Positions 50,542 through 64,000 of a stretch of 64,000 bases of DNA are shown piece after piece. The DNA comes from DDH964 sp963763205 (GTDB lineage Bacteria > Desulfobacterota > Desulfuromonadia > Desulfuromonadales > DDH964). Each line of letters opens with the position of its first letter. The first letter of the stretch is position 1. Below the pieces are notes generated by a model, which worked only from the letters and a program-made list of their open reading frames with translations, was not told the DNA's origin and did not search any database. A program made the translations under genes and the position numbers. Location: positions 1 to 64,000 of the forward strand of contig CAVXNQ010000015.1 in NCBI GenBank assembly GCA_963763205.1. The letters run 5' to 3'.

Positions 50542-51776
50542 ATGACGAAATACTCCATCGACAACCACGGTCGCCTGCAATTGCCGGCAGCGGTGGCCCG
50601 GAAGCTTGCCGGTCGACCGCTGCAGCCGGTCTCCGTCGGCGACCGCCATCTCCTGCTCGGCGTCCATGACGGCAAGGGGGAACTGGCTCTCGCCGGTGCG
50701 CTCGGCGACATCTCCGTGGCCGACCTCCTCTCCTTTCTCAACATGTTCCGCAAGACCGGGGTGCTGCGCTTCCACCTCGTCGGCGGGAGCAAGGAACTCT
50801 ATTTCCACAACGGGGAGGTCGTCTTCGCCACCAGTACCTTCCCCGAGGAGGAGCTCGGCGAGGTGCTCTGCGATCACGGCCAGCTCGACCGCGAGGTGCT
50901 GCAGAAGATCCGGCAGTCTCCGGCTGCCGCCAAGGGCGCCCTGGGGCGGCTGCTGGTCGAAAAGGGGGCGGTCAGCGCCAAGGATCTGTGGCTGGCCACC
51001 CGCCAGCAGGTGGAGGGTATCGTCTTCCACCTGTTCCATGCCCATGCAGGCTCTTTTGCCTTTGTCCCCAGGCCGCTGACCGAAGACGAGGTCCTGCGGT
51101 TGTCGATGGGCACCCAGAACCTGATCATGGAGGGGTTGCAGCGCGTCGACGAGCGGGACTTGTTCCTGCGCCGGATCGGCTCCCTCGATCTGCGGGTGGT
51201 GCCGGAGAATCCCGCCCCGGCAGAACTCGGTCCAGCCGAACGACGGCTTTTCGAGATGGTCGCGGCTCAGCCCTACGACGTCCGGGGGCTGGTTCGGAGC
51301 AGCGGCCTCGGCGAGTTCGCCACCCTGCGCCTGGTTTACCAGTTGCTTGAAAAACGGGCCATCCGTCTCGAGGACGCGCCGGCGACCGAGGTGACCGGCG
51401 CTCTCGGCGAGATGCTCGCCATCTGCAACGCCGCGCTGGTCGCCCTTTATCGCCGGTCTGGCGCCGGTCAACCTCCGGTTTCCATGAAGAATTGCGACTC
51501 TTTTTACGTGATTTGCCGCAGCCTTTTTCCTTCGTTCTGCGCGACGTCGGTCTGCGCCAGGACGGTTCCGTCGACGGCGGGAGGATTCTGGCCAATCTGG
51601 CCGGACTGGACGAGGGGGATCAGCTCCGGCTGCTGGCCGACGCCCTCAATGAACTGATTTTCCATGGCTGCATGGCCGCCCGCCGCGACCTCAGGGAGGC
51701 CGACGCCGCCGAACTGGTGCGGCGCGTTCAGGAGGTCGGCGGTCGCATCAAGAATCTGGTAGGGAGGATGGAATGA
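50542..51776 (+). CDS. PATAN/DUF4388 domain protein (two indels)
   Basis: About 410 residues after correction. The DUF4388 (PATAN) domain spans about 45-160: GALGDISVADLLSFLNMFRK, TGVLRF, GSKELYFHNGEVVFATS, LGEVLCDHGQLD. It then continues with GRLLVEKGAVSAKDLW and a winged-helix-like stretch (LVRSSGLGEFATLRLVYQLLEK). PATAN domains are common in Geobacter-like bacteria and are linked to signalling and motility. The frame slips near 51443 and 51481 (one inserted base each). The ending RVQEVGGRIKNLVGRME overlaps pyrF by 4 nt. Confidence 0.8.
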
Positions 51777-52507
51777 AGGACGCCGCCCGGAAACGGCTGA
51801 TCTTTGCTCTCGATGTCGATGAATTCGCCGAAGCGGAACGCTGGGTCAAGCTGTTGCACCGCCATGTCGGCCTGTTCAAGGTCGGCAAGCAACTCTTCAC
51901 CCGCTGCGGACCGGAGGTGGTACACATGGTGCGCGGCGAAGGGGGGGAGTGCTTTCTCGACCTCAAGTACCACGACATTCCCAACACCGTGGCGATGGCC
52001 GGGGTCGAGGCCGCCCGCCTCGGCGCACGGATGGTCAACGTCCACGCCCTCGGCGGCCGCGAGATGATGGCCCGCACCGTGGCCGCGATCGACGCCCGCT
52101 ACCCGCGCGGTGACGCGGCCCGGCCGCTGCTGCTGGCGGTGACCATTCTCACCTCGTCCACGGACCAGACGTTGCGGGAGATCGGCATCGAACGGCCGGT
52201 CGTCGAGATGGTGCCGCGGCTGGCCCGCCTCGCCTGCGACGCCGGCATGGACGGCGTAGTCGCCTCCCCCCGCGAGGTCCCCCTGATCCGCGACGCCTGC
52301 GGCGAGGATTTCCTGATCGTCACCCCCGGGGTGCGCCCCGCCTTCGCCGCCCTCGACGACCAGAAGCGGGTTACCACGCCGGCCGAGGCGATCGCCGCCG
52401 GTGCCGATTACCTCGTCGTCGGCCGGCCGATTGCCGCCGCGGCCGACCCGCTTGCCGCCGCCGACGCGATCCTCGAGGAAATGACCGCCGCCCTGGGCCA
52501 CGGCTGA
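51773..52507 (+). CDS. pyrF: Orotidine 5'-phosphate decarboxylase
   Basis: PyrF converts OMP to UMP, the last step of UMP synthesis. It is 244 aa and intact. Visible: LIFALDVDEFAEAE at the N-terminus, CFLDLKYHDIPNTV with the catalytic Asp-Lys-Asp cluster near residue 64, and VTPGVRP near 182. YLVVGRPI near 212 carries the phosphate-binding Arg. The start overlaps the stop of the preceding gene (ATGA). Confidence 0.96.
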   Translation: MKDAARKRLIFALDVDEFAEAERWVKLLHRHVGLFKVGKQLFTRCGPEVVHMVRGEGGECFLDLKYHDIPNTVAMAGVEAARLGARMVNVHALGGREMMARTVAAIDARYPRGDAARPLLLAVTILTSSTDQTLREIGIERPVVEMVPRLARLACDAGMDGVVASPREVPLIRDACGEDFLIVTPGVRPAFAALDDQKRVTTPAEAIAAGADYLVVGRPIAAAADPLAAADAILEEMTAALGHG

Positions 52508-52510
52508 GGC

Positions 52511-53251
52511 ATGGCCGACCTGATCTACGGCCTCAACCCGGTCCGCGAGGCGCTGCGCGGGGCACGCCGGCGGCCCCTGGAGCTGACCATTGTCGCCGGC
52601 GCGCGGCCGCCGCGGCTGGCGGAGCTGGTAGCCGCCGCCGAGGCCGCCGGCATCCCGGTGCGCAGCCGCGACCGCCGCGACCTCGACCGCCTCGCCGGCA
52701 CCCCGCACCATCAGGGGGCGTTGCTCACCCTTGAGCCGTTTCCCTACAGCGACCTGAGCGACCTGCTCGCCGTCTGGCGGGACAGCGGCACGCCGGCCTT
52801 TTACCTCCTCCTCGACGGCATTACCGACCCCCACAACCTCGGCGCCATCCTGCGCAGTGCTGAAGGTGCCGGCTGCCACGGGGTCATCGTCCCCAAGGAC
52901 CGTAGTTGCCCGGTGACCGCCGTGGTCGACAAGAGTTCGGCGGGAGCCCTGGAACATCTCCGGCTCTGCCAGGTGACCAACCTGGCGCGGACCATCGAGG
53001 AGCTCAAAGCGGAGGGGATCTGGTGCTACGGACTCGCCGGGGAGGGAGGATCGGCGCTGTTTGCCAGCGATCTGCGCGGCAACCTGGCGCTGGTGATCGG
53101 CAGCGAGGGGAGCGGGCTGCGTCCCAACGTGCGGCGCCATTGCGACGGCCTGCTGGCGATCCCTCTGCGCGGTCGGGTCGGTTCGCTGAATGCCTCAGTG
53201 GCGGCGGGAATTGCGCTCTTCGAGGTCGTGCGGCAGCGGGCTGATGGCTGA
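52511..53251 (+). CDS. rlmB: 23S rRNA (guanosine-2'-O-)-methyltransferase
   Basis: A SPOUT-class methyltransferase that 2'-O-methylates a guanosine in the 23S peptidyltransferase centre. It is 246 aa. Residues 1-75 form the substrate-binding domain (IYGLNPVREALRG, HHQGALLTLEPF). The knotted domain has LLDGITDPHNLGAILRSAEG near 98, VIGSEGSGLRP near 196 and IPLRGRVGSLNASVAAGIALFE near 218. It starts 4 nt after pyrF. A perfect heptamer array begins 10 nt after the stop. Confidence 0.94.
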   Translation: MADLIYGLNPVREALRGARRRPLELTIVAGARPPRLAELVAAAEAAGIPVRSRDRRDLDRLAGTPHHQGALLTLEPFPYSDLSDLLAVWRDSGTPAFYLLLDGITDPHNLGAILRSAEGAGCHGVIVPKDRSCPVTAVVDKSSAGALEHLRLCQVTNLARTIEELKAEGIWCYGLAGEGGSALFASDLRGNLALVIGSEGSGLRPNVRRHCDGLLAIPLRGRVGSLNASVAAGIALFEVVRQRADG

Positions 53252-53260
53252 TAGCTGGAG

Positions 53261-53372
53261 ACGGAAGACGGAAGACGGAAGACGGAAGACGGAAGACGGA
53301 AGACGGAAGACGGAAGACGGAAGACGGAAGACGGAAGACGGAAGACGGAAGACGGAAGACGGAAGACGGAAG
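53261..53372 (+). repeat. Tandem heptamer array, ACGGAAG x16
   Basis: Sixteen perfect copies of the 7-mer ACGGAAG occupy 112 bp directly after rlmB. The rest of the gap to the first tRNA (53373-53632) holds a GGGGCGCC/GGCACCCC hairpin (53383-53415) and two promoters, but no gene. Confidence 0.97.
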
Positions 53373-53520
53373 CAAAAAAAGTGGGGCGCCCCAGGAGGGA
53401 GAGGGCACCCCAATGCGTTGTTGGTATGGCTATTAATAACCCATTCGGTAATCATTGTCAAGCCTCGCTGGAGGATTGGGCGGTGGATCGAGAAAAAAGC
53501 ACCGATTCGTAGCGAAAAGC

Positions 53521-53549
53521 TTGACAGTTCCCCCCGCCATCATTTATAA
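53521..53549 (+). promoter_or_regulatory. Promoter P1 of the tRNA-tuf operon
   Basis: TTGACA (53521-53526), a 17-nt spacer and TTATAA (53544-53549). Close to consensus. Confidence 0.7.
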
Positions 53550-53592
53550 GTGCGGATTTGTAACGCCGGTGGTTCGGGGTGGAAAAAAGTCC

Positions 53593-53621
53593 TTGCAATT
53601 TGCAGGACCCTGATGTATAAA
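53593..53621 (+). promoter_or_regulatory. Promoter P2 of the tRNA-tuf operon
   Basis: TTGCAA (53593-53598), a 17-nt spacer and TATAAA (53616-53621), followed by a C-rich discriminator 12 nt before tRNA-Thr. Tandem promoters suit a stable-RNA operon. Confidence 0.72.
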
Positions 53622-53632
53622 TCCCCCCCTGT

Positions 53633-53708
53633 GCTGGCGTAGCTCAACAGGTAGAGCAGCTGACTTGTAATCAGCAGGTTGCGGGTTCAATTCCTGTCGC
53701 CAGCTCCA
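53633..53708 (+). tRNA. tRNA-Thr (TGT)
   Basis: 76 nt with encoded CCA. The acceptor stem GCTGGCG/CGCCAGC and anticodon loop CTTGTAA read TGT. TTCAATT lies in the T loop. Confidence 0.96.
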
Positions 53709-53758
53709 TTGAGCTAGCGGGGCGGCCAGTCCCCTGAACAACAGAATATGCATCCCCT

Positions 53759-53843
<85 letters not shown>

Positions 53844-53961
53844 TACGACACTTGCCGGACGCGGTCCGGGCTGCGGAGACCAGGAGGCCTTGAGGGCCAT
53901 GTAGACTGGGACGGAGGCCGGATGCAAGTCCACAAAGCTTCACATAGCGGTTTCTGTTTGG

Positions 53962-54038
53962 GCGGGAGTAGCTCAGTTGGCTAGAGCATCAGCCTTCCAA
54001 GCTGAGGGTCGCGGGTTCGAGTCCCGTTTCCCGCTCCA
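53962..54038 (+). tRNA. tRNA-Gly (TCC)
   Basis: 77 nt. The acceptor stem is GCGGGAG/TTCCCGC and the anticodon TCC within CTTCCAA. CCA is encoded. Confidence 0.96.
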
Positions 54039-54075
54039 AATTAAAACGGTTCTCCGCGGGTAGTCAGAGAATTAA

Positions 54076-54151
<76 letters not shown>

Positions 54152-54266
54152 TTCGCTGCTTCGGGGAGATTTTTCTGTTTGCCACAGCCAATCAAACGGT
54201 CCGGCGGAAACTCTAGGAAGCCGTGTCCAAGGCGAAATTTTCCTAAGAAAAAGGGAGGTTGACGCA

Positions 54267-55465
<1,199 letters not shown>

Positions 55466-55525
55466 TCATTCTTGCGCAGGTTCCCTTCCCGGCTTGCCGG
55501 GGAGGGAACTGAAGGATACGTCATC

Positions 55526-55675
55526 ATGCGGGACATCGTTACCCTCGCCTGCACCGAGTGCAAGCAACGCAACTACACCACCACCAAGAACAAAAAGAAC
55601 ACTCCGGACAAGCTGGAGTTCAGCAAGTACTGCCGCTTCTGCAGGAAGCACACGCCGCACCGCGAAACCAAGTAG
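55526..55675 (+). CDS. rpmG: 50S ribosomal protein L33
   Basis: 49 aa, zinc-ribbon form. CTEC near residue 9 and CRFC near 36 supply four zinc ligands, and NYTTTKNKKNTPDKLE is the family core. Placed between tuf and tRNA-Trp-secE, the usual order. A GAAGGAT site precedes the ATG. Confidence 0.95.
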   Translation: MRDIVTLACTECKQRNYTTTKNKKNTPDKLEFSKYCRFCRKHTPHRETK

Positions 55676-55726
55676 ATTCGAGGCGGCAGCAGGACGGCCC
55701 GCGGCCGTTCTTGAATATCTGCCTGC

Positions 55727-55803
55727 AGGCCAGTAGCTCTAATGGCTAGAGCACCGGTCTCCAAAACCGGGTGTTGGGGGTTCGAGTCCCTCCTGGCCTG
55801 CCA
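55727..55803 (+). tRNA. tRNA-Trp (CCA)
   Basis: 77 nt. The acceptor stem is AGGCCAG/CTGGCCT and the anticodon CCA within TCTCCAAAA. The terminal CCA is encoded. It lies between rpmG and secE. Confidence 0.96.
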
Positions 55804-55838
55804 AATTCAAACAACGATCCTCTGTGGGGGTTCAGATA

Positions 55839-56024
55839 GTGCTTGGTAAAACGACCCAGTTTCTGAGCAACGTCAAGGGTGAGCTGGAAAAGGTCACCTG
55901 GCCGACCCGGAAGGACACCTACGCTTCGACGATGGTGGTTATCGTCCTGGTCCTGGTTGTCGCCGTCTTTCTCTGGGTGGTCGATTCGGCCCTCTCCACG
56001 CTGATCCGTATGCTCCTCCGTTGA
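55839..56024 (+). CDS. secE: Preprotein translocase subunit SecE
   Basis: A 61-aa inner-membrane protein that clamps SecY. The amphipathic stretch NVKGELEKVTWPTRKDT is the SecE signature and is followed by one membrane span (about 33-55). The start is taken as GTG 55839, 8 nt after GGGGG; a GTG at 55824 would add five residues. Confidence 0.93.
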   Translation: MLGKTTQFLSNVKGELEKVTWPTRKDTYASTMVVIVLVLVVAVFLWVVDSALSTLIRMLLR

Positions 56025-56049
56025 GCGCACGACAGGGAAGGCGTATTCC

Positions 56050-56583
56050 ATGGCAATGAAGTGGTACGGGGTTCATACCTACTCGGGGTACGAAAACAAG
56101 GTCAAGCTCAACCTCGAGGAGCGCATCCGTCAGTTCGACGCCGAAGAGCGTTTCGGCACGGTGCTGATCCCCTCGGAGACGGTCGTCGAGCTGAAGAAGG
56201 GGGAGCGGAAAACCTCGACGCGGAAGTTCTTCCCGGGCTACATCCTGGTGCAGATGGAACTCGACAACGAGACCTGGCACATCGTCAAGGATACGCCGAA
56301 GGTGACCGGTTTCGTCGGTGGCGGCATTACCCCGCCGCCGATTCCCGACGAAGACGTGGCGAAGATTACCGCGCGGATGGAAGAAGGGGTCGAGCGGCCC
56401 AAGCCGAAGGTGCAGTTCGAGGTCGGCGAGACGGTCCGGGTGATCGACGGGCCGTTTCTCAACTTCACCGGCGTGGTCGAGGACGTCAAGCCCGACAAGG
56501 CAAAGCTCAAGGTCATGGTCAGTATCTTTGGCCGGGTCACGCCGGTCGAGTTGGAATTCATACAGGTCGAAAAAACCAGCTGA
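56050..56583 (+). CDS. nusG: Transcription termination/antitermination protein NusG
   Basis: 177 aa. The NGN domain (KWYGVHTYSGYENKVKLNLE, PGYILVQMELDNETWHIVKD) is followed by a KOW domain (VGETVRVIDGPFLNFTGVVE). NusG binds RNA polymerase and links it to Rho or the ribosome. AGGGAAGG precedes the ATG. A 100-nt gap follows with short TTGAACC-type direct repeats (56593-56667). Confidence 0.96.
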   Translation: MAMKWYGVHTYSGYENKVKLNLEERIRQFDAEERFGTVLIPSETVVELKKGERKTSTRKFFPGYILVQMELDNETWHIVKDTPKVTGFVGGGITPPPIPDEDVAKITARMEEGVERPKPKVQFEVGETVRVIDGPFLNFTGVVEDVKPDKAKLKVMVSIFGRVTPVELEFIQVEKTS

Positions 56584-56681
56584 AGCAGCAACAGGTTCAA
56601 CGTTCAGTGTTCAATGGTCGGCATGCGCCTGCGCCTTGAACCTTGAGCCTCGAACCTTGAACCTACCCGAAGGAGTACCGT

Positions 56682-57104
56682 ATGGCCAAGAAGGTTATCG
56701 GAATGATAAAACTGCAGATTCCTGCCGGCAAGGCGAACCCTTCGCCGCCGGTCGGTCCCGCGCTCGGTCAGCACGGGGTCAACATCATGGAATTCTGCAA
56801 GGCGTTCAATGCCAAGACCCAGGCGGAAGCCGGCATGATCACCCCGGTGGTGATCACCGTCTACGGCGACCGCTCCTTCACCTTCATCACCAAGACCCCG
56901 CCCGCCGCGGTGCTGCTGCTCAAGGCCGCCAAGCTCGAAAAGGGTTCCGGGGTCCCCAACAAGACCAAGGTGGGCAAGGTGACCAAGGACCAGGTCAAGG
57001 AGATCGCCCAGCTGAAGATGCCCGACCTCAATGCTTTCGACCTGGATGCCGCGATCCGTACGATCGAGGGGACCGCGCGGAGCATGGGGCTCGAAGTCGA
57101 ATAA
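56682..57104 (+). CDS. rplK: 50S ribosomal protein L11
   Basis: 140 aa. GKANPSPPVGPALGQHGVNIMEF near residue 20 is the conserved N-terminal proline-rich segment, and VTKDQVKEIAQLKMPDLNA lies in the rRNA-binding C-terminal domain. GAAGGAG precedes the ATG. Confidence 0.97.
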   Translation: MAKKVIGMIKLQIPAGKANPSPPVGPALGQHGVNIMEFCKAFNAKTQAEAGMITPVVITVYGDRSFTFITKTPPAAVLLLKAAKLEKGSGVPNKTKVGKVTKDQVKEIAQLKMPDLNAFDLDAAIRTIEGTARSMGLEVE

Positions 57105-57128
57105 TATCGGCACGTCTGGAGTAAAACA

Positions 57129-57830
57129 ATGCCCAAAGGAAAACAACTCAAAGCCGCCAAGGCCCAGATCGACCGCAGCAATGTCTACTCCCTGGAGGAG
57201 GGCATCGCCCTGGTCAAGCAGGCCGCTTACGCCAAGTTCGACGAGACCGTCGACATCTCGGTGCGCCTCGGCGTCGACCCGCGCAAGGCCGACCAGATGG
57301 TCCGCGGCGCCGTCGTGCTGCCCAACGGCCTCGGCAAGACCGTGCGCGTGCTGGTCTTTGCCAAGGGGGAGAAGGCCCAGGAAGCCCAGGCGGCCGGCGC
57401 CGATTACGTCGGCGCCGACGATCTGGTCGCCAAGATCCAGGGGGGCTGGTTCGATTTCGATACCGCCATCGCCACCCCGGACATGATGGGGACCGTCGGC
57501 AAGATCGGCAAGCTGCTCGGCCCCCGCGGGCTGATGCCGAACCCCAAGGTCGGCACCGTCACCTTCGATATCGGCCGCGCCGTCAACGAAGCCAAGTCGG
57601 GCAAGGTCGAGTACCGGGTCGAGAAGGCCGGGATCGTCCACGCGCCGGTCGGCAAGGTCTCCTTCGATGCCGAGAAACTGCAGGGGAACATTCTCGCGCT
57701 GATGGACGCCCTGGTCAAGGCCAAGCCGCAGACCTCCAAGGGCACGTACCTGAAGAAGATCAGCCTTTCCAGCACCATGGGCCCGGGGATCAATCTCGAC
57801 GTTCCCGCCGTTCAGGCGCTGGTCAAGTAA
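57129..57830 (+). CDS. rplA: 50S ribosomal protein L1
   Basis: 233 aa. DETVDISVRLGVDPRKADQ, TPDMMGTVGKIGKLLGPRGLMPNPK and STMGPGINLD are diagnostic. L1 binds 23S rRNA at the E site and often represses its own operon. Confidence 0.97.
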   Translation: MPKGKQLKAAKAQIDRSNVYSLEEGIALVKQAAYAKFDETVDISVRLGVDPRKADQMVRGAVVLPNGLGKTVRVLVFAKGEKAQEAQAAGADYVGADDLVAKIQGGWFDFDTAIATPDMMGTVGKIGKLLGPRGLMPNPKVGTVTFDIGRAVNEAKSGKVEYRVEKAGIVHAPVGKVSFDAEKLQGNILALMDALVKAKPQTSKGTYLKKISLSSTMGPGINLDVPAVQALVK

Positions 57831-57839
57831 TACCGGCAC

Positions 57840-58028
57840 GGCGGCAGACGCTGCGCCGGCATCGCAACGCTCCAGGTCAAAGACAGCAGGCCCGCCACTT
57901 TGGCGGTTAATGGCATGTCCACCTGCCGAGGCCGCACCACGGGATACGGAAGCCGTTTCCCTCCAGGTCCTCTGACTGGGGCACGGGACCCATCGCAGTC
58001 CCCAGACTACACAGAAAGGAGGAGAGAC
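57840..58028 (+). promoter_or_regulatory. L10 leader (rplJL autoregulatory RNA)
   Basis: The 199-nt gap between rplA and rplJ has no gene. It contains several stems and GC-rich elements, as expected for the ribosomal-protein L10 leader, which the L10-L12 complex binds to repress translation. Assignment rests on position, length and structure, without an alignment. Confidence 0.6.
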
Positions 58029-58029
58029 G

Positions 58030-58548
58030 TTGAACAAGAACAGTAAGGAACAAGTGGTCGCGGAGCTTGCCGCGAAGCTGGCCAATGCCAAGGCGGCGTT
58101 CCTCGCCGACTACCGCGGGCTGAACGTCGAGCAGGTCAATGCTCTGCGCGGTGAATTGCGCAAAGCCGGCGTCGAGTACCAGGTGGTCAAGAACACCCTG
58201 CTGCGCCTCGCCGCCAAGAACACCGGCGTCGAGTGCCTCGACCCGCACCTCGCCGGGCCGACTGCCATCGCCATCGCCGGTACCGATCCGGTGGCGCCGG
58301 CGAAGATTCTCAGCGACTTCGCCAAGGCCAATGCCAAGTTCGAGCTCAAGGCCGGCGCCCTCGACGGCAAGCTGCTGTCGATCGACGACATCAAGGCCCT
58401 CGCCGAACTGCCGTCCCGCGAAGTGCTGCTCGCCAAACTGCTCGGCTCGCTCAATGCCCCGGCATCCAATTTTGTCGGCGTGCTGGCTGCCATTCCGCGT
58501 TCGCTGGTCCAGGTGTTGGCCGCGATCCAGGAAAAGAAGGCGGCCTGA
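58030..58548 (+). CDS. rplJ: 50S ribosomal protein L10
   Basis: 172 aa. AFLADYRGLNVEQVNALRGELRKAGVEYQVVKNTL is the N-terminal rRNA-binding part, and the C-terminal helix carries L7/L12 dimers. The start is TTG 58030, with AAAGGAGG 7 nt upstream; no ATG lies nearby. Confidence 0.96.
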   Translation: MNKNSKEQVVAELAAKLANAKAAFLADYRGLNVEQVNALRGELRKAGVEYQVVKNTLLRLAAKNTGVECLDPHLAGPTAIAIAGTDPVAPAKILSDFAKANAKFELKAGALDGKLLSIDDIKALAELPSREVLLAKLLGSLNAPASNFVGVLAAIPRSLVQVLAAIQEKKAA

Positions 58549-58605
58549 GCCTCAGGGGCAAAAAATTTCCCAACATTCTAGCTAATTACCGATACGGAGG
58601 ATAAA

Positions 58606-58986
<381 letters not shown>

Positions 58987-59010
58987 TACCCTGTCCGATA
59001 GTTTCGCCCT

Positions 59011-59041
59011 TAGCCAAGGTCGCCTTGTGCGGCCTTGGCTA
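59011..59041 (+). terminator. rplL-rpoB attenuator hairpin
   Basis: A 9-bp perfect stem TAGCCAAGG/CCTTGGCTA, with extra pairing inside, followed by TTCTACTTTCG. It lies between rplL and rpoB, where many bacteria have a partial terminator that lowers rpoBC relative to ribosomal genes. Confidence 0.65.
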
Positions 59042-59070
59042 TTCTACTTTCGTTACCACAAGGAGAAATC

Positions 59071-63184
<4,114 letters not shown>

Positions 63185-63264
63185 ACCAGGTCCGCTAGGA
63201 CTTGTTGGCCGATTCCAGCAGTTTGACCGGATAAGCAACCAACCATCCCATAAGGAGGATGTGC

Positions 63265-64000
<736 letters not shown>

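Noticed and set aside
53261..53372. CRISPR-like array
   Set aside because: The units are contiguous 7-mers without spacers, and no cas genes are present.
59011..59041. Full terminator separating rplL from rpoB
   Set aside because: The hairpin lacks a real U tract and rpoBC must be transcribed from upstream, so it is annotated as an attenuator.

Overview
The window looks like chromosome from a GC-rich deltaproteobacterium of the Geobacter/Desulfuromonas/Pelobacter kind (Desulfuromonadia). This is inferred from the gene content: a GEMM-type (cyclic dinucleotide) riboswitch, PATAN/DUF4388 and HD-GYP proteins, YedF, a REP-associated transposase, and the classical tRNA-tuf-secE-nusG-rplKAJL-rpoBC block. 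No 16S rRNA or species-specific marker is present.

Region 1 (1-8.1 kb) is an accessory, lower-GC island. It holds two unrecognised cassette-like genes (437-751, 5464-6054), an IS91-family transposase coupled to a tyrosine recombinase, a complete but frameshifted group II intron with its reverse transcriptase, a nearly identical 3' remnant of a second copy, a REP-associated Y1 transposase with its palindromic ends, and a RibD/DHFR-like reductase gene. A 13-bp sequence occurs in inverted orientation at both edges (85-97, 8113-8125).

Region 2 (8.4-23.0 kb) is a divergent alpha-glucan/trehalose locus. The minus strand reads glgE, treS-mak fusion, glgB and then an SDR gene. The plus strand reads an (alpha/alpha)6 glycosidase, treZ and treY. 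TreS-Mak-GlgE-GlgB would build branched glucan from trehalose, and TreY-TreZ would turn glucan back into trehalose.

Region 3 (23-39 kb) is mixed housekeeping: a DUF3014 protein, two hydrolases, an MtgA-like transglycosylase, a TIGR04219-like outer membrane protein, gltB/gltD, yedF, rlmD and ispG. Several families of palindromic intergenic repeats occur here.

Region 4 (39-48.6 kb) has a secreted S8/sedolisin-like protease with a PKD domain, preceded by a GEMM-like riboswitch whose expression platform can be seen. Divergent from it is a HEAT-repeat/HD-GYP gene pair. A HAD phosphatase, a geranylgeranyl-reductase-like flavoprotein and a Ycf46-like AAA+ ATPase follow.

Region 5 (48.8-64 kb) is proS, a PATAN protein, pyrF, rlmB, a perfect 16x7-bp tandem repeat, and the tRNA/translation/transcription operon ending inside rpoC.

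Many conserved genes (glgB, treS-mak, glgE, treZ, gltB, tuf, rpoB, rpoC) carry single-base indels, mostly insertions. Since essential genes are affected, I read these as sequence or assembly errors and annotate each gene as one unit across the shifts. No clearly new defence or secretion system was seen. The strongest leads are the riboswitch-protease/HD-GYP neighbourhood and the cassette-like island with repeated group II intron ends.
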